A stretch of DNA of 53,396 bases from Caulobacterales bacterium (GTDB taxonomy: Bacteria; Pseudomonadota; Alphaproteobacteria; Caulobacterales; Caulobacteraceae). A program made the translations under genes and the position numbers. Location of the stretch: assembly GCA_947474395.1 (NCBI GenBank), contig CANJID010000024.1, forward strand, positions 1 to 53,396. The letters run 5' to 3'. Below, in pieces: positions 17,608 to 24,936 of this stretch; the stretch's first letter is position 1; every line of letters begins with the position of its first letter. Below the pieces are notes generated by a model. That model saw only the letters and a list, made by a program, of their open reading frames with translations, was not told the DNA's origin and searched no databases.

Positions 17608-18039
17608 CTAGTTGATGTTGGAAAGTCGAAGCTGGCGCGCGCGGGTGAGGATCGAGTTCTCGATGTCCACGTCGGTCTGGCGGGCGACCGGGGAATCCAC
17701 CCAGTTGCCGGCGTTGTCCTTGCCCTGCTTGAACACGGTGACGTTCAGGCCGTCGGCGCGCAGACGGGTGTCGAGGATGTAGACCGTCGCCTTGAAGCGC
17801 TCGTCCGGCTTCTCGGGGTTGGTGTACCAGTCGGTGATCACCACCCCGCCGTAGGGATCGGCGGACACAAGCGGCATGAAGGCCAGGGTGTCGAGAGTGG
17901 CGCGCCAGAGGTAGGCGTTCACGCCGATCTCGGCCTGGTTCTGGGCTGCTGCCTTACGGGCGGCGCCACGGCTGGCGCATCCGGTGACCCCAAGGCTGAG
18001 CGCCAGTACAAGGATCGAGGCGCCGCGAATAACCGACAT
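17608..18039 (-). CDS. DUF3576 family lipoprotein
   Basis: 143 residues from ATG 18039. Lipoprotein signal peptide with lipobox VTGC (Cys21). The mature part has the DUF3576 pattern: AEIGVNAYLWRATLDTLAFM, SADPYGGVVITDWY, then RFKATVYILDTRLRADGL and VARQTDVDIENSILTRARQL. Function is unknown; it is a likely outer-membrane or periplasmic-facing lipoprotein found in alphaproteobacteria next to leuS, as here. Upstream ATG at 18054 is possible but would lengthen the signal peptide without benefit. Confidence 0.82.
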   Translation of the reverse strand: MSVIRGASILVLALSLGVTGCASRGAARKAAAQNQAEIGVNAYLWRATLDTLAFMPLVSADPYGGVVITDWYTNPEKPDERFKATVYILDTRLRADGLNVTVFKQGKDNAGNWVDSPVARQTDVDIENSILTRARQLRLSNIN

Positions 18040-18227
18040 GGTGACCAGCTCCAAAGGTCGAGACGTTGGAAAGGCGTCGCGCGACGCCCCGCCGCTCGCA
18101 CCGCCCCCCGGTGGCGAAGGCGTGTCCTATATCATGAAGGGGCGCCGTCAAAAGAGGTTTCCGTGACCCTTGCGCAACAGACGAATACTCCTGTTGCGTG
18201 CAATGCAGCGGAATGCGGCCTAAGGAG

Positions 18228-18255
18228 TTGACCTAGCGACGGCTGCGCTTAATGA
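18228..18255 (+). promoter_or_regulatory. Possible housekeeping promoter of ntrZ
   Basis: TTGACC (18228-18233) and TAATGA (18250-18255) with a 16-bp spacer, about 65 bp upstream of the ntrZ ATG. Downstream lies a small inverted repeat CCCCC-N7-GGGGG (18271-18287) in the leader. Match is moderate and unproven. Confidence 0.35.
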
Positions 18256-18319
18256 CAAAGTCACAATAGCCCCCCATATTAAGGGGGAGAGCGGCTCAGG
18301 CTGTGGGGCAAAGGCGTTG

Positions 18320-18736
18320 ATGCACCGAAAGGCGCATTTTCTGGGACTGGCGACGGGCCTGCTTCTGGCGGGCGCGGCGACGGTGTCCCATGCCGCCACC
18401 GTAACCCCCGCCACGGCCCGGGTCAGCCAGGCCCCCGAGATGATCGCGGTGGCGACCACCCCGGCCACCTCCGCGCCTTGGACCGTGGCCCCGACGCCGA
18501 CCCGCACCCTGCAGTGGGATCCCAAGGGCCGCTGGGGCTTCCGCCTCGACATGAACGAGCCGGTGAACCGCGAGCGCGGCTGGAAGGACGTCCAGGCGGG
18601 CGCCTATTTCCGCATCACCCCGTCCCTGCGCGTCGGCGGCAGCGTGGGCCTGACCAACCGCTTCACCCCGGTGGAGCCGGTGGTCCCGACGGCCACCCAG
18701 CCCCGCGTGCGGCTGGAGACGACCTTCAAATTCTAG
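18320..18736 (+). CDS. ntrZ: NtrZ-type periplasmic regulator of the NtrY sensor kinase
   Basis: 138 residues. An N-terminal signal peptide (HRKAHFLGLATGLLLAG..SHA) is followed by a low-complexity Thr/Pro/Ala linker and a conserved C-terminal block, GRWGFRLDMNEPVNRERGWKDVQ-type, ending in YFRITPSLRVGGSVGL. In Caulobacter crescentus NtrZ is a small periplasmic protein, encoded a few genes from parB in the leuS/DUF3576 neighbourhood, that restrains NtrY. Identification rests on the C-terminal block and on this position. ATG 18320 is preferred over the TTG directly before it. The stop overlaps the convergent ThiE-like gene by 11 bp. ntrY itself is not in the window. Confidence 0.78.
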   Translation: MHRKAHFLGLATGLLLAGAATVSHAATVTPATARVSQAPEMIAVATTPATSAPWTVAPTPTRTLQWDPKGRWGFRLDMNEPVNRERGWKDVQAGAYFRITPSLRVGGSVGLTNRFTPVEPVVPTATQPRVRLETTFKF

Positions 18737-19352
18737 ATACTGCGTCCACTGCTGCGATGCCGACCGCGCCCGAGGCCCAGAGCCTGCGGGCGTTTTTCAT
18801 GTCCACGCCCCCCAGGGCATAGGCGGGCAGCCGCGCCCCGCGGACGAGCTGGGCGAAGCGCAGGGGCCCCATCGGGGCCCCCGCCGAGGGGCTGCGGCTA
18901 TTGAACACGGGAGAAACCAGAGCGGCGTCGAGCCCGGCCGCCGCCGCGCGGGCCAGGGCGCGAGGGCTGTGGGCGGCGCAACTGAGGATCCAGCCGGGCC
19001 GGCGGGCGCGGATGACGGGAGCGCGGGCGAGGTCGCGCTCGGGCAGGTGCAGGCCCTGGGCGCCGGAAGCGGCGGCCAGCGCCTCGTCGGCGCCGACCAG
19101 GAAGATCAGTCCCTTCGCCCTGCAGAGGGCGGCGAGACGGCGGGCGACGCTCAGGGCCGCCGGGTCGCCGAAGGCCCGGTAGATCACCCCTGCGCCCCTG
19201 GGCAGGCGGGTTGCGACAGCCAGGGGGTCGGGGGTCCGCTGCGGGTCGGTGACGAAGACGAGGGGTGGCAGGGGGCGGGTTCCCCGACGCGACGCGACGT
19301 GGTTTAGCCTTGAGCCAATCCGCCAGAGCGCCGAGGTCTCGTCCCTTGCCAA
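18726..19352 (-). CDS. ThiE/TenI-like protein (thiamine phosphate synthase family)
   Basis: 208 residues, a TIM-barrel of the ThiE/TenI family. Visible blocks: LVFVTDP at the first strand, FLVGADEALA, GLHLPERD where ThiE usually has HLGQxD, SCAAHSPRALARAAAAGLDA, and SPVFNSRSPSAG ahead of YALGGV. The start is a TTG at 19352, supported by GGGAGG nine bases upstream. No other thiamine genes and no TPP riboswitch are visible nearby. The altered HLGQxD motif leaves open whether this makes thiamine phosphate or is a TenI-like relative; I would not assert catalytic function. Confidence 0.75.
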   Translation of the reverse strand: MARDETSALWRIGSRLNHVASRRGTRPLPPLVFVTDPQRTPDPLAVATRLPRGAGVIYRAFGDPAALSVARRLAALCRAKGLIFLVGADEALAAASGAQGLHLPERDLARAPVIRARRPGWILSCAAHSPRALARAAAAGLDAALVSPVFNSRSPSAGAPMGPLRFAQLVRGARLPAYALGGVDMKNARRLWASGAVGIAAVDAVSRI

Positions 19353-19372
19353 GTCCGCTTGCCTCCCTCGAT

Positions 19373-20041
19373 TTGAGCTTCGATTCTGGCGCCGCCCGCG
19401 CGGAGGTGCTGTCGCGCATCGCCGCGGCCGCCCGGGCCGCCGGGCGCGACGCCGCGGATGTGACCCTGACGGCGGTCTCCAAGCAACAGGCTTGGGAGCG
19501 TATCGCCCCGGTGCTGGCCGCCGGGCAGAGGGTGTTCGGGGAGAACCGGGTGCAGGAGGCTGAGGAGCGCTGGGCCGCCCGCAAGGCGGAGACGCCGGGG
19601 CTGGAGCTGCGGCTGATCGGGCCGCTGCAGACCAACAAGGCGCGGGAGGCCGTGGCCCTGTTCGAGGTGATCGAGACCCTGGACCGGGAGCGCCTGGCCG
19701 AGGCCCTGGTGAAGGCGGCCGACAAGGAGGGCCGCCTGCCGAGGCTCTATGTGCAGGTCAACACCGGGGAGGAGCCGCAGAAGGCCGGGATCGCTCCCCT
19801 GGAGGCCGACGCCTTCCTGGAGGCTGTCCGCGAGCGCCACGGTCTCGAAATCGAGGGGCTGATGTGCATTCCGCCCGAGGGCGAGGCGCCGGGGCCTCAC
19901 TTCGCCCTGTTGGCCAGGATCGCCGCCCGCAACGGGCTGACGGGTCTTTCCATGGGGATGAGCGCGGATTTCGAGACGGCGATCCGGTTCGGCGCGACCT
20001 CGGTGCGGGTCGGCTCGGCCCTGTTCGGGGGCCGAGCCTAG
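19373..20041 (+). CDS. YggS family pyridoxal phosphate-binding protein
   Basis: About 222 residues, the PROSC/YggS family of PLP homeostasis proteins (single TIM-barrel domain). Motifs are VTLTAVSKQQ with the PLP Lys, FGENRVQEAEERW, LIGPLQTNK, YVQVNTGEEPQKAGI, GLMCIPP and LSMGMSADFETAIRFGATSVRVG. It keeps free PLP at safe levels rather than catalysing a reaction. The start is uncertain: TTG 19373 fits family length, TTG 19346 would add nine residues and overlap the divergent start region. Only about 20 bp separate it from the divergent ThiE-like start. Confidence 0.85.
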   Translation: MSFDSGAARAEVLSRIAAAARAAGRDAADVTLTAVSKQQAWERIAPVLAAGQRVFGENRVQEAEERWAARKAETPGLELRLIGPLQTNKAREAVALFEVIETLDRERLAEALVKAADKEGRLPRLYVQVNTGEEPQKAGIAPLEADAFLEAVRERHGLEIEGLMCIPPEGEAPGPHFALLARIAARNGLTGLSMGMSADFETAIRFGATSVRVGSALFGGRA

Positions 20042-20051
20042 GGGCGCTCTC

Positions 20052-21167
20052 TTAGTAGAACGCTTGCTTGCTGGGCCAGGTCAGGAAGCCGTCCTGGACC
20101 GCGGTGCGGCCGCGATAGGCGGGCTCGGGCAGGCCACGGCCGCCGTACTGGACGCCGTAGTTTCCACCGCCGCCGCCGGAAGCCGCCGCCGCTGCGGCCG
20201 CCGCGACGCCTGCGCCGCCGTAACCGGCCTGCTGGGGATAGCCGTAGCCGGGTTGCGGATAGGCCATGGGCGGGTAGCCCGGCTGGGGATAGCCGACCTG
20301 CGGGTACTGGGGCGCTGCGTACTGGGGCGCCGCGTATTGCGGCTGGCCGTACTGCGGCTGGGCGTAGCTCACCGGCGGATAGGTCTGGACCTGCGGATAG
20401 GCGCCGGCGCCGTAGGTGGCGGAGTAGCCGCCGTACTGGCTGGAATACTGGCTGTATTGGGCGCTCTGGCCGTACTGCTGGCCATAGGCGACCACCGGGG
20501 GCGCAGCCCCGACGGCGACCGAGGCGCTGGCGTTGCCGCTGGCGCTGGCGCTGGCGGCGACCTGGACGGACGGCTGGGCGTAGACGGCGTTGGAATCCAG
20601 CGCCTCGACGGTCTGGATGCTGAGATAGCCCCCGTGGGAGATGTGGGCCTGCTCCTGGAAGCGGGAGACGGCCGTGGCGGTGGTCTGGTCGTAGGAGCCG
20701 GTGACGGGGCCCTGGTAGTAGCCGCGGTCGTGCAGCTTGGTCTGGACCTTGCGGACGCGGTCGACCGTCAGGTCTTTCTCGCAGATCACGCGGATCCAGC
20801 CGTATTTCATCTCAGGCGCCGGCGGGGGCGCGGACACGCACTGCTGGCAGACCGGCACCAGGCACCAGATCGGCCCCGGAGATCCCGGAGGGCCGGCGGT
20901 CTGCACCCAGGTGGCCTGGGCGACGGGCGGCGGAGGGGCGGCGGGGCCGGAGGGCACACCGACACGGGCGTAGCACTCGCCCGGCGGGGCGTTGGCGGGA
21001 AGCTCGGCCAGGAGCCCGGTCTCGACCAGGGGCGCTTCCTCGATCGGCGCGCGCCCGGCGTAGACGTTCGGAGCGGGGATCGCGGCGACCACGGGCCCGG
21101 GGCCGGCGTGGGCGCAGGCCGCCATGGTGGCGGCGAGGGCGATGGCGGTCATCAGACGGATCAGCAT
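20052..21167 (-). CDS. Peptidoglycan-binding lipoprotein with Tyr/Pro/Gln-rich tail
   Basis: 371 residues. Lipobox MAAC (Cys18) after a short signal peptide, then a Pro-rich region with a cysteine cluster (CLVPVCQQC), a predicted PG_binding_1 domain at about 140-200 (KVQTKLHDRGYYQGPVTGSYDQTTATAVSRFQ-like pattern), an Ala/Ser stretch, and a long low-complexity tail of YGQ, PQY and YPQPGY repeats, followed by poly-Ala and poly-Gly. Start ATG 21167 is chosen for the signal peptide; the frame is open to 21260. Probably an outer-membrane-anchored protein that binds the cell wall; the tail could be exposed or phase-separating, which is inference. Confidence 0.75.
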   Translation of the reverse strand: MLIRLMTAIALAATMAACAHAGPGPVVAAIPAPNVYAGRAPIEEAPLVETGLLAELPANAPPGECYARVGVPSGPAAPPPPVAQATWVQTAGPPGSPGPIWCLVPVCQQCVSAPPPAPEMKYGWIRVICEKDLTVDRVRKVQTKLHDRGYYQGPVTGSYDQTTATAVSRFQEQAHISHGGYLSIQTVEALDSNAVYAQPSVQVAASASASGNASASVAVGAAPPVVAYGQQYGQSAQYSQYSSQYGGYSATYGAGAYPQVQTYPPVSYAQPQYGQPQYAAPQYAAPQYPQVGYPQPGYPPMAYPQPGYGYPQQAGYGGAGVAAAAAAAASGGGGGNYGVQYGGRGLPEPAYRGRTAVQDGFLTWPSKQAFY

Positions 21168-21359
21168 GGTTCGCAACCTGGCCAGAACCTTGCGTCGAAA
21201 GGGGACGCTCGGGGGGCGAGGTGCAAGGATCGCGCAAAAGGCGAATTCACGAGGCCGCATAAGGGGAAACTAGGCGCGAGGGCGGCTTCCCGGCGCCGGA
21301 TTCCCTCCCTGCGCGAGGGGCGAGATTCCCCAAACGGGACGCGTTCCCGGGTGGCATGG

Positions 21360-21402
21360 ATCCTCGGAACAAGTCCGAGGATGACGCCCCTCAGCGAGGG
21401 GC
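21360..21402. repeat. Pair of short hairpins, dispersed-repeat type
   Basis: ATCCTCGGA (21360-21368) and TCCGAGGAT (21374-21382) form a 9-bp stem around ACAAG; next to it GCCCCTC (21386-21392) and GAGGGGC (21396-21402) form a 7-bp stem. The first matches the GGATCCTCGG..CCGAGGATGAC type of repeat common between alphaproteobacterial genes. It lies just past the stop of the FliL-like gene. Confidence 0.6.
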
Positions 21403-21404
21403 CG

Positions 21405-21845
21405 TCAGTTCACGATCACGGCCCCCAGCAACAGCCGGGCTCCGGGGCGGCCGAGGACCTGGTCGGTGGAGCGCTGCAGGGCGGCGGAGATGACCTCGGT
21501 ATTGGGCAGGGCGCCGCCGCCGAGACCTGCGGCGTAGATCTGCAGGAAGCGGATGTAGGCGTCCCGCAGGCGGGGCTGGGACGCCATGGCGACGTCCCGC
21601 AGCTTGGCGTCGGGCACGTCGAGGCCGGATTCCACCGACAGGACCCCCCGGTGGCCGGTGGCGCGCACGATCGTCGCGGTCAGGGCGGGGAACTGGAGGT
21701 AGCTCTCTCCCCCGCCCTTTTTCTTCTGCTCACCGCCGCCCCCGTGTTCACCGGCGAAGGCGAGGCCGGGGGCCGCGGCGAGGACCAGCGGCGCCAGGGC
21801 GGAGGCCAAGACCGCGTTCAGGGCGTGGCGGCGGGTCGGGGTCAT
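21405..21845 (-). CDS. Secreted FliL-like protein with Tat-type signal
   Basis: 146 residues. The N-terminus TPTRRHALNAVLASALAPL has a twin-arginine followed by a hydrophobic stretch ending at AFA, a Tat-like signal. After a Gly/Lys-rich linker, the mature part (YLQFPALTATIVRATG, then LSVESGLDVPDAKLRDVA, PRLRDAYIRFLQ, and the last strand LLLGAVIV) follows the layout of the FliL C-terminal domain. Real FliL has an uncleaved membrane anchor and a flagellar context; neither is present here. Coupled to the upstream epimerase gene by a 4-bp ATGA overlap. Function unknown. Confidence 0.6.
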   Translation of the reverse strand: MTPTRRHALNAVLASALAPLVLAAAPGLAFAGEHGGGGEQKKKGGGESYLQFPALTATIVRATGHRGVLSVESGLDVPDAKLRDVAMASQPRLRDAYIRFLQIYAAGLGGGALPNTEVISAALQRSTDQVLGRPGARLLLGAVIVN

Positions 21846-22822
21846 CGGGAAACCTTTCCGTAGAAATCGCGATACCAGGCCACGAAGCGGGGGATGCCCG
21901 CCTCGAGGGGAACCTTGGGGTCGTAGCCGATCAGGGTCTTCAGGCCCGAGACGTCGGCGAAGGTGACGGGCACATCGCCCGGCTGCATGGGCAGGAAGCG
22001 TTTCTCGGCCGTCCGGCCGAGGGCTTCCTCCAGCACCTCGATCATTCGCATCAGGCCCACGGGGCGGCTGTCGCCGATGTTGAAGAGCCGGTGCTCCCCC
22101 CCGGCGGGCGGATTGTCGAGGACGCCCAGGACCCCCTGCACGATGTCGTCGATGTAGGTGAAGTCCCGCGCCATATCCCCCTGGCCGAACACGTCGATCG
22201 GCTCATCGGCCAGGATCTTCCGGGTGAAGCCGAAGTAGGCCATGTCGGGCCGGCCCCAGGGCCCGTAGACGGTGAAGAAGCGAAGGCCCGTCTGGGCCAT
22301 GCCGTAGAGGCCGGCGTAGGCGATGCTCATCAGCTCGGCCGACCGCTTGGTGGCGGCGTAGAGCGAGACCGGCTTGTCGACGGGATCGGTCTCCCGGAAG
22401 CCCTGCCCTTCCAGGGGGCGCGCGCCATAGACCGAGCTCGAGGAGGCGTAGACCAGGGGAACGGGGCGGCCTGCGTGGCGGCAAGCCTCCAGCACCGACA
22501 GGTGGCCGGCGAGGTTGGACCGCTCATAGGCGAAGGGGTTGTCGATGGAGTGGCGCACCCCGGCCTGGGCGGCGAGGTGGACGACCCGGGTCACGCCGCC
22601 TTCGCGCACCAGGGCGGCCAGGGCCTCGGCCTCGGCGATGTCCAGCCGCACCGTCGTGTAATTCGGATCGCCGGCGGACCGGCGCCAGCGCGCCTCCTTC
22701 AGCCCGGGATCGTAGTAGTCGTTGAAGTTGTCGACCCCGATCACGCGCTCGCCGCGACCCAGGAGGCGCTCGACCACGGCGGCGCCAATGAAGCCCGCCG
22801 CGCCGGTCACCAGGATGGTCAT
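21842..22822 (-). CDS. NAD-dependent nucleotide-sugar epimerase (UDP-glucuronate 4-epimerase-like)
   Basis: 326 residues, extended short-chain dehydrogenase. NAD motif TGAAGFIGAAVVERL, then GVDNFNDYYDPGLKEARW, the pattern typical of UDP-glucuronate 4-epimerases. Catalytic Ser/Tyr/Lys appear in YASSSSVYG and SLYAATKRSAE, followed by GLRFFTVYGPWGRPDMA. It should interconvert UDP-glucuronate and UDP-galacturonate (or a similar pair) for surface polysaccharide. It is the first gene of a two-gene unit with the FliL-like gene. Confidence 0.88.
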   Translation of the reverse strand: MTILVTGAAGFIGAAVVERLLGRGERVIGVDNFNDYYDPGLKEARWRRSAGDPNYTTVRLDIAEAEALAALVREGGVTRVVHLAAQAGVRHSIDNPFAYERSNLAGHLSVLEACRHAGRPVPLVYASSSSVYGARPLEGQGFRETDPVDKPVSLYAATKRSAELMSIAYAGLYGMAQTGLRFFTVYGPWGRPDMAYFGFTRKILADEPIDVFGQGDMARDFTYIDDIVQGVLGVLDNPPAGGEHRLFNIGDSRPVGLMRMIEVLEEALGRTAEKRFLPMQPGDVPVTFADVSGLKTLIGYDPKVPLEAGIPRFVAWYRDFYGKVSR

Positions 22823-22904
22823 CAGGGGCAGCTCCGCCCGAATCGTCGAGGCCGGAGCTTAGCCCAAATCTGCGCCGACGGTCTCGCAAGGGGGGCGGGA
22901 CAGG

Positions 22905-23201
22905 TCAGGAGGGGGAAGCGGCGATCTCCATTCCTGCCGGCTCGGGCGGCTTGCCCGCCCCGGGGCGCTCGCCCTTGCCGGCCTCGGGGGCGGGCGTCTC
23001 GGCCAGCAGGCCGTAGGGGGCGAGCTGGCCCCCGATGTCCTGCAGCAGGAGCTCGACCTCATGACCGACGGAGAGGGCCTCGAAGGCCAGCATCACCCCG
23101 AGCTGGAGCGCCGCATCCTGGGCCGGGAACCGCCCGATCCGGCGCCGCTCCGAGAGCACGCCCCACTCGTCACCAAACCGCACCACGGCGTAACGTATCA
23201 T
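22905..23201 (-). CDS. Small hypothetical protein
   Basis: 98 residues starting MIRYAVVRFGDEWGVLSE. The N-terminal half looks like a small beta-rich domain (RRRIGRFPAQDAALQLG, HEVELLLQD) and the C-terminal 30 residues are a Pro/Gly/Ala-rich tail. No signal peptide, no membrane helix. I do not recognise a named family, although similar sequences are likely in Caulobacteraceae. Start at ATG 23201; ATG 23207 is in frame just upstream. Monocistronic, with an AT-rich gap upstream. Confidence 0.6.
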   Translation of the reverse strand: MIRYAVVRFGDEWGVLSERRRIGRFPAQDAALQLGVMLAFEALSVGHEVELLLQDIGGQLAPYGLLAETPAPEAGKGERPGAGKPPEPAGMEIAASPS

Positions 23202-23444
23202 CTGCACCCCTCCCCGGGGTCGACCGACGCAACGGAGAGTTGACCTGCAAGCTTAATAAATACCCCCATAGATTACGGCCAAGCTCTAAAATTCATTCCT
23301 ATGGTTGTGCAGTGCAAACTATCCTTTGATGGCCCCCGCTGGGTAAGGCCTTAAGTACGCACGGGAAAAATTTTCTCCTAAAAAGGGAACAATTGCACGA
23401 GGCCCCGGTTTCGGTATCGACAACTGCTGGTTGCGGGGGGACCG

Positions 23445-23990
23445 ATGCTCAGGAATCTGATGATCCTGATGGCCGTGGTCGATGTCATGATCGCCACGGG
23501 CGTCAGCTATGCGTGGACGAGGCGGGGCGCCGCGGCGCCGGACTACACGCTGGCGGTCTCGAGGCCGCTCAAGGACAAGGCAGACGAATACGGTCCTAAG
23601 GAAATCGACCGGCTGCAGGCCTGGCTTGCGGCCGATGTGGAGAAGGCCCTGGCCGAGCGGGTCGCCGACGGACGAGCTCCCGTCCACCTCGCCCTGGTGC
23701 TGGAAGACGCACGGCCCTCGCGGCCGCCGGGCCTGTCCATCGCCCGCACCGCAGCGCCCCGCCGGGGCGGAGCGACCATCTCCGGCGCGGTCACGCGCTC
23801 GGACGGCCGCACCACGCCGGTGATCTACCGGGCCTACCGCAAGGCCGGCGGAACGCAGGCGCCGGACGAGACCTGGGCCGACGCCCGGGCGGCCTTCCGG
23901 GTGTTCGCCGAAATGATCGCCGACGACAAGTTCGGCCGCTGCGCCGCGGAGGGCTGCACCGGCGCGAAGGCGTGGAAGGCGGCGGCCTAG
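23445..23990 (+). CDS. Hypothetical membrane-anchored or secreted protein
   Basis: 181 residues from ATG 23445. One hydrophobic stretch near the N-terminus (MILMAVVDVMIATGVSYAW) could be a signal anchor. The rest contains an amphipathic helical part (KEIDRLQAWLAADVEKALAE), a small beta region (TISGAVTRSDGRTTPVIYRAY) and two cysteines near the end (CAAEGC). No family recognised. Upstream is a noticeably AT-rich patch, unusual for this genome, that probably holds its promoter. It ends just before tRNA-Ala(CGC) on the other strand. Confidence 0.6.
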   Translation: MLRNLMILMAVVDVMIATGVSYAWTRRGAAAPDYTLAVSRPLKDKADEYGPKEIDRLQAWLAADVEKALAERVADGRAPVHLALVLEDARPSRPPGLSIARTAAPRRGGATISGAVTRSDGRTTPVIYRAYRKAGGTQAPDETWADARAAFRVFAEMIADDKFGRCAAEGCTGAKAWKAAA

Positions 23991-24010
23991 CCGCCTTCAA
24001 GGCTGGGGAA

Positions 24011-24086
24011 TGGTGGAGCCGAGGGGAGTCGAACCCCTGACCTCTTCATTGCGAACGAAGCGCTCTACCAACTGAGCTACGGCCCC
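24011..24086 (-). tRNA. tRNA-Ala(CGC)
   Basis: 76 nt with encoded CCA (24011-24013). Cloverleaf is complete: acceptor GGGGCCG/CGGCTCC, D arm GCTC..GAGC, anticodon stem CTTCG/TGAAG with loop TTCGCAA, so anticodon CGC, and T arm AGGGG TTCGACT CCCCT. The acceptor carries G3:U70, the alanine identity pair. This contrasts with tRNA-Ala(GGC) at 51095. Confidence 0.96.
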
Positions 24087-24224
24087 GGCCGGAGGCGGGC
24101 CGGGGCGCGCCTTGCGGGAGGCGGGACATAAGGGCCCCGTCTCATGGCTGTCAAGGCGGGCCGGCGCGCTTGCCGCTCGGTCGCGGCGCAGGCTAGAACC
24201 GGCGCTACAGTTCCGGGGAGCCCC

Positions 24225-24530
24225 ATGGGCAGCGCCATCTGGTTCATATTCTCGTCGATCATCGACCTCATCGTCTTCGTCGTGATCATCAATGCGGTGA
24301 TCAGCTGGCTGATCGCCTTCGACGTCCTGAACGTGCGCAACCAGACCATCTACCGGGTCGTGCGCACCCTGGACGCGGTCACCGACCCGCTTTTGAGGCC
24401 GATCCGTCGGTTCCTGCCGAACTTTGGCGGCCTCGACCTCTCCCCCATCGTCCTGATCATCCTGCTGCAGGCCCTGCGCATCCTGGTGGCCAAGACCGTC
24501 TATCCCCTCCTGGTCGGCTCGCTCGGCTGA
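24225..24530 (+). CDS. YggT family membrane protein
   Basis: 101 residues, the short YggT form with two hydrophobic segments (about 4-32 and 72-95) and the family motif between them: TDPLLRPIRRFLPNFGGLDLSPIVL. An inner-membrane protein linked in other bacteria to osmotic stress or division-related functions, without a defined mechanism. Start ATG 24225 with GGGGAG just upstream. It is followed after 10 bp by the DUF167 gene, the common yggT-yggU order. Confidence 0.88.
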   Translation: MGSAIWFIFSSIIDLIVFVVIINAVISWLIAFDVLNVRNQTIYRVVRTLDAVTDPLLRPIRRFLPNFGGLDLSPIVLIILLQALRILVAKTVYPLLVGSLG

Positions 24531-24540
24531 GGGCGCCCGG

Positions 24541-24822
24541 TTGCGCCTGCACGTGCGGCTGACGCCGGGGGCGGCGAAGGACTCCATAGAAGGCTGGATT
24601 TCGGACGCCGAGGGTCGCCCCCTGCTGGCCGCGCGGGTGCGCGCCCCTGCCCGTGAGGGCGAGGCCAATGCGGCTCTGGAGAAGCTGATCGCCAGGGCGA
24701 TGGGCGTGCCCGTCGCCCGGGTGAGGGTGGCGCGGGGCGGCGCCTCGCGGGTCAAGGCCCTGGAGATCGAGGGGGCGGACGCGGGCGCGGTGGAGCGGGC
24801 GTTCGGGAAGGCGTCCGGATAA
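24541..24822 (+). CDS. DUF167 (YggU) family protein
   Basis: 93 residues, a complete DUF167 domain: RLTPGAAKDSIEG, LLAARVRAPAREGEANAAL and VRVARGGASRVKALEIEG. Cytoplasmic, function unknown. The start is a TTG at 24541, ten bases after the yggT stop; no upstream ATG fits. Probably one operon with yggT, and a hairpin-rich repeat follows. Confidence 0.85.
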   Translation: MRLHVRLTPGAAKDSIEGWISDAEGRPLLAARVRAPAREGEANAALEKLIARAMGVPVARVRVARGGASRVKALEIEGADAGAVERAFGKASG

Positions 24823-24830
24823 CGCACCTT

Positions 24831-24924
24831 CCCGCTCATCCCGACGAAAGTCGGGACCCAGGCTTTTTCTGAAACGCAGCGAGTCCGGCCAAGACCTGGC
24901 CCCGGCTTCCGCCGGGGCGAGCGG
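24831..24924. repeat. Multi-hairpin dispersed repeat between DUF167 and grpE
   Basis: Outer arms CCGCTC (24832) and GAGCGG (24919), inner pair CCAGG/CCTGG, and two local hairpins: TCCCGAC-GAAA-GTCGGGA (24839-24856) and CCCCGGC-TTCC-GCCGGGG (24900-24917). This is the familiar CCCGACGAAAGTCGGG...GGCTTCCGCCGGGG repeat type of alphaproteobacteria. TTTTGTT after the right end might let it end transcripts from the DUF167 gene. Confidence 0.7.
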
Positions 24925-24936
24925 TTTTGTTGTTGG

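Noticed and set aside
14881-18231. Very long open frame (1116 codons) on the plus strand
   Set aside because: It lies antisense to leuS and the DUF3576 gene; it is a GC-rich shadow frame dominated by Gly/Ala/Arg/His with no family motifs.
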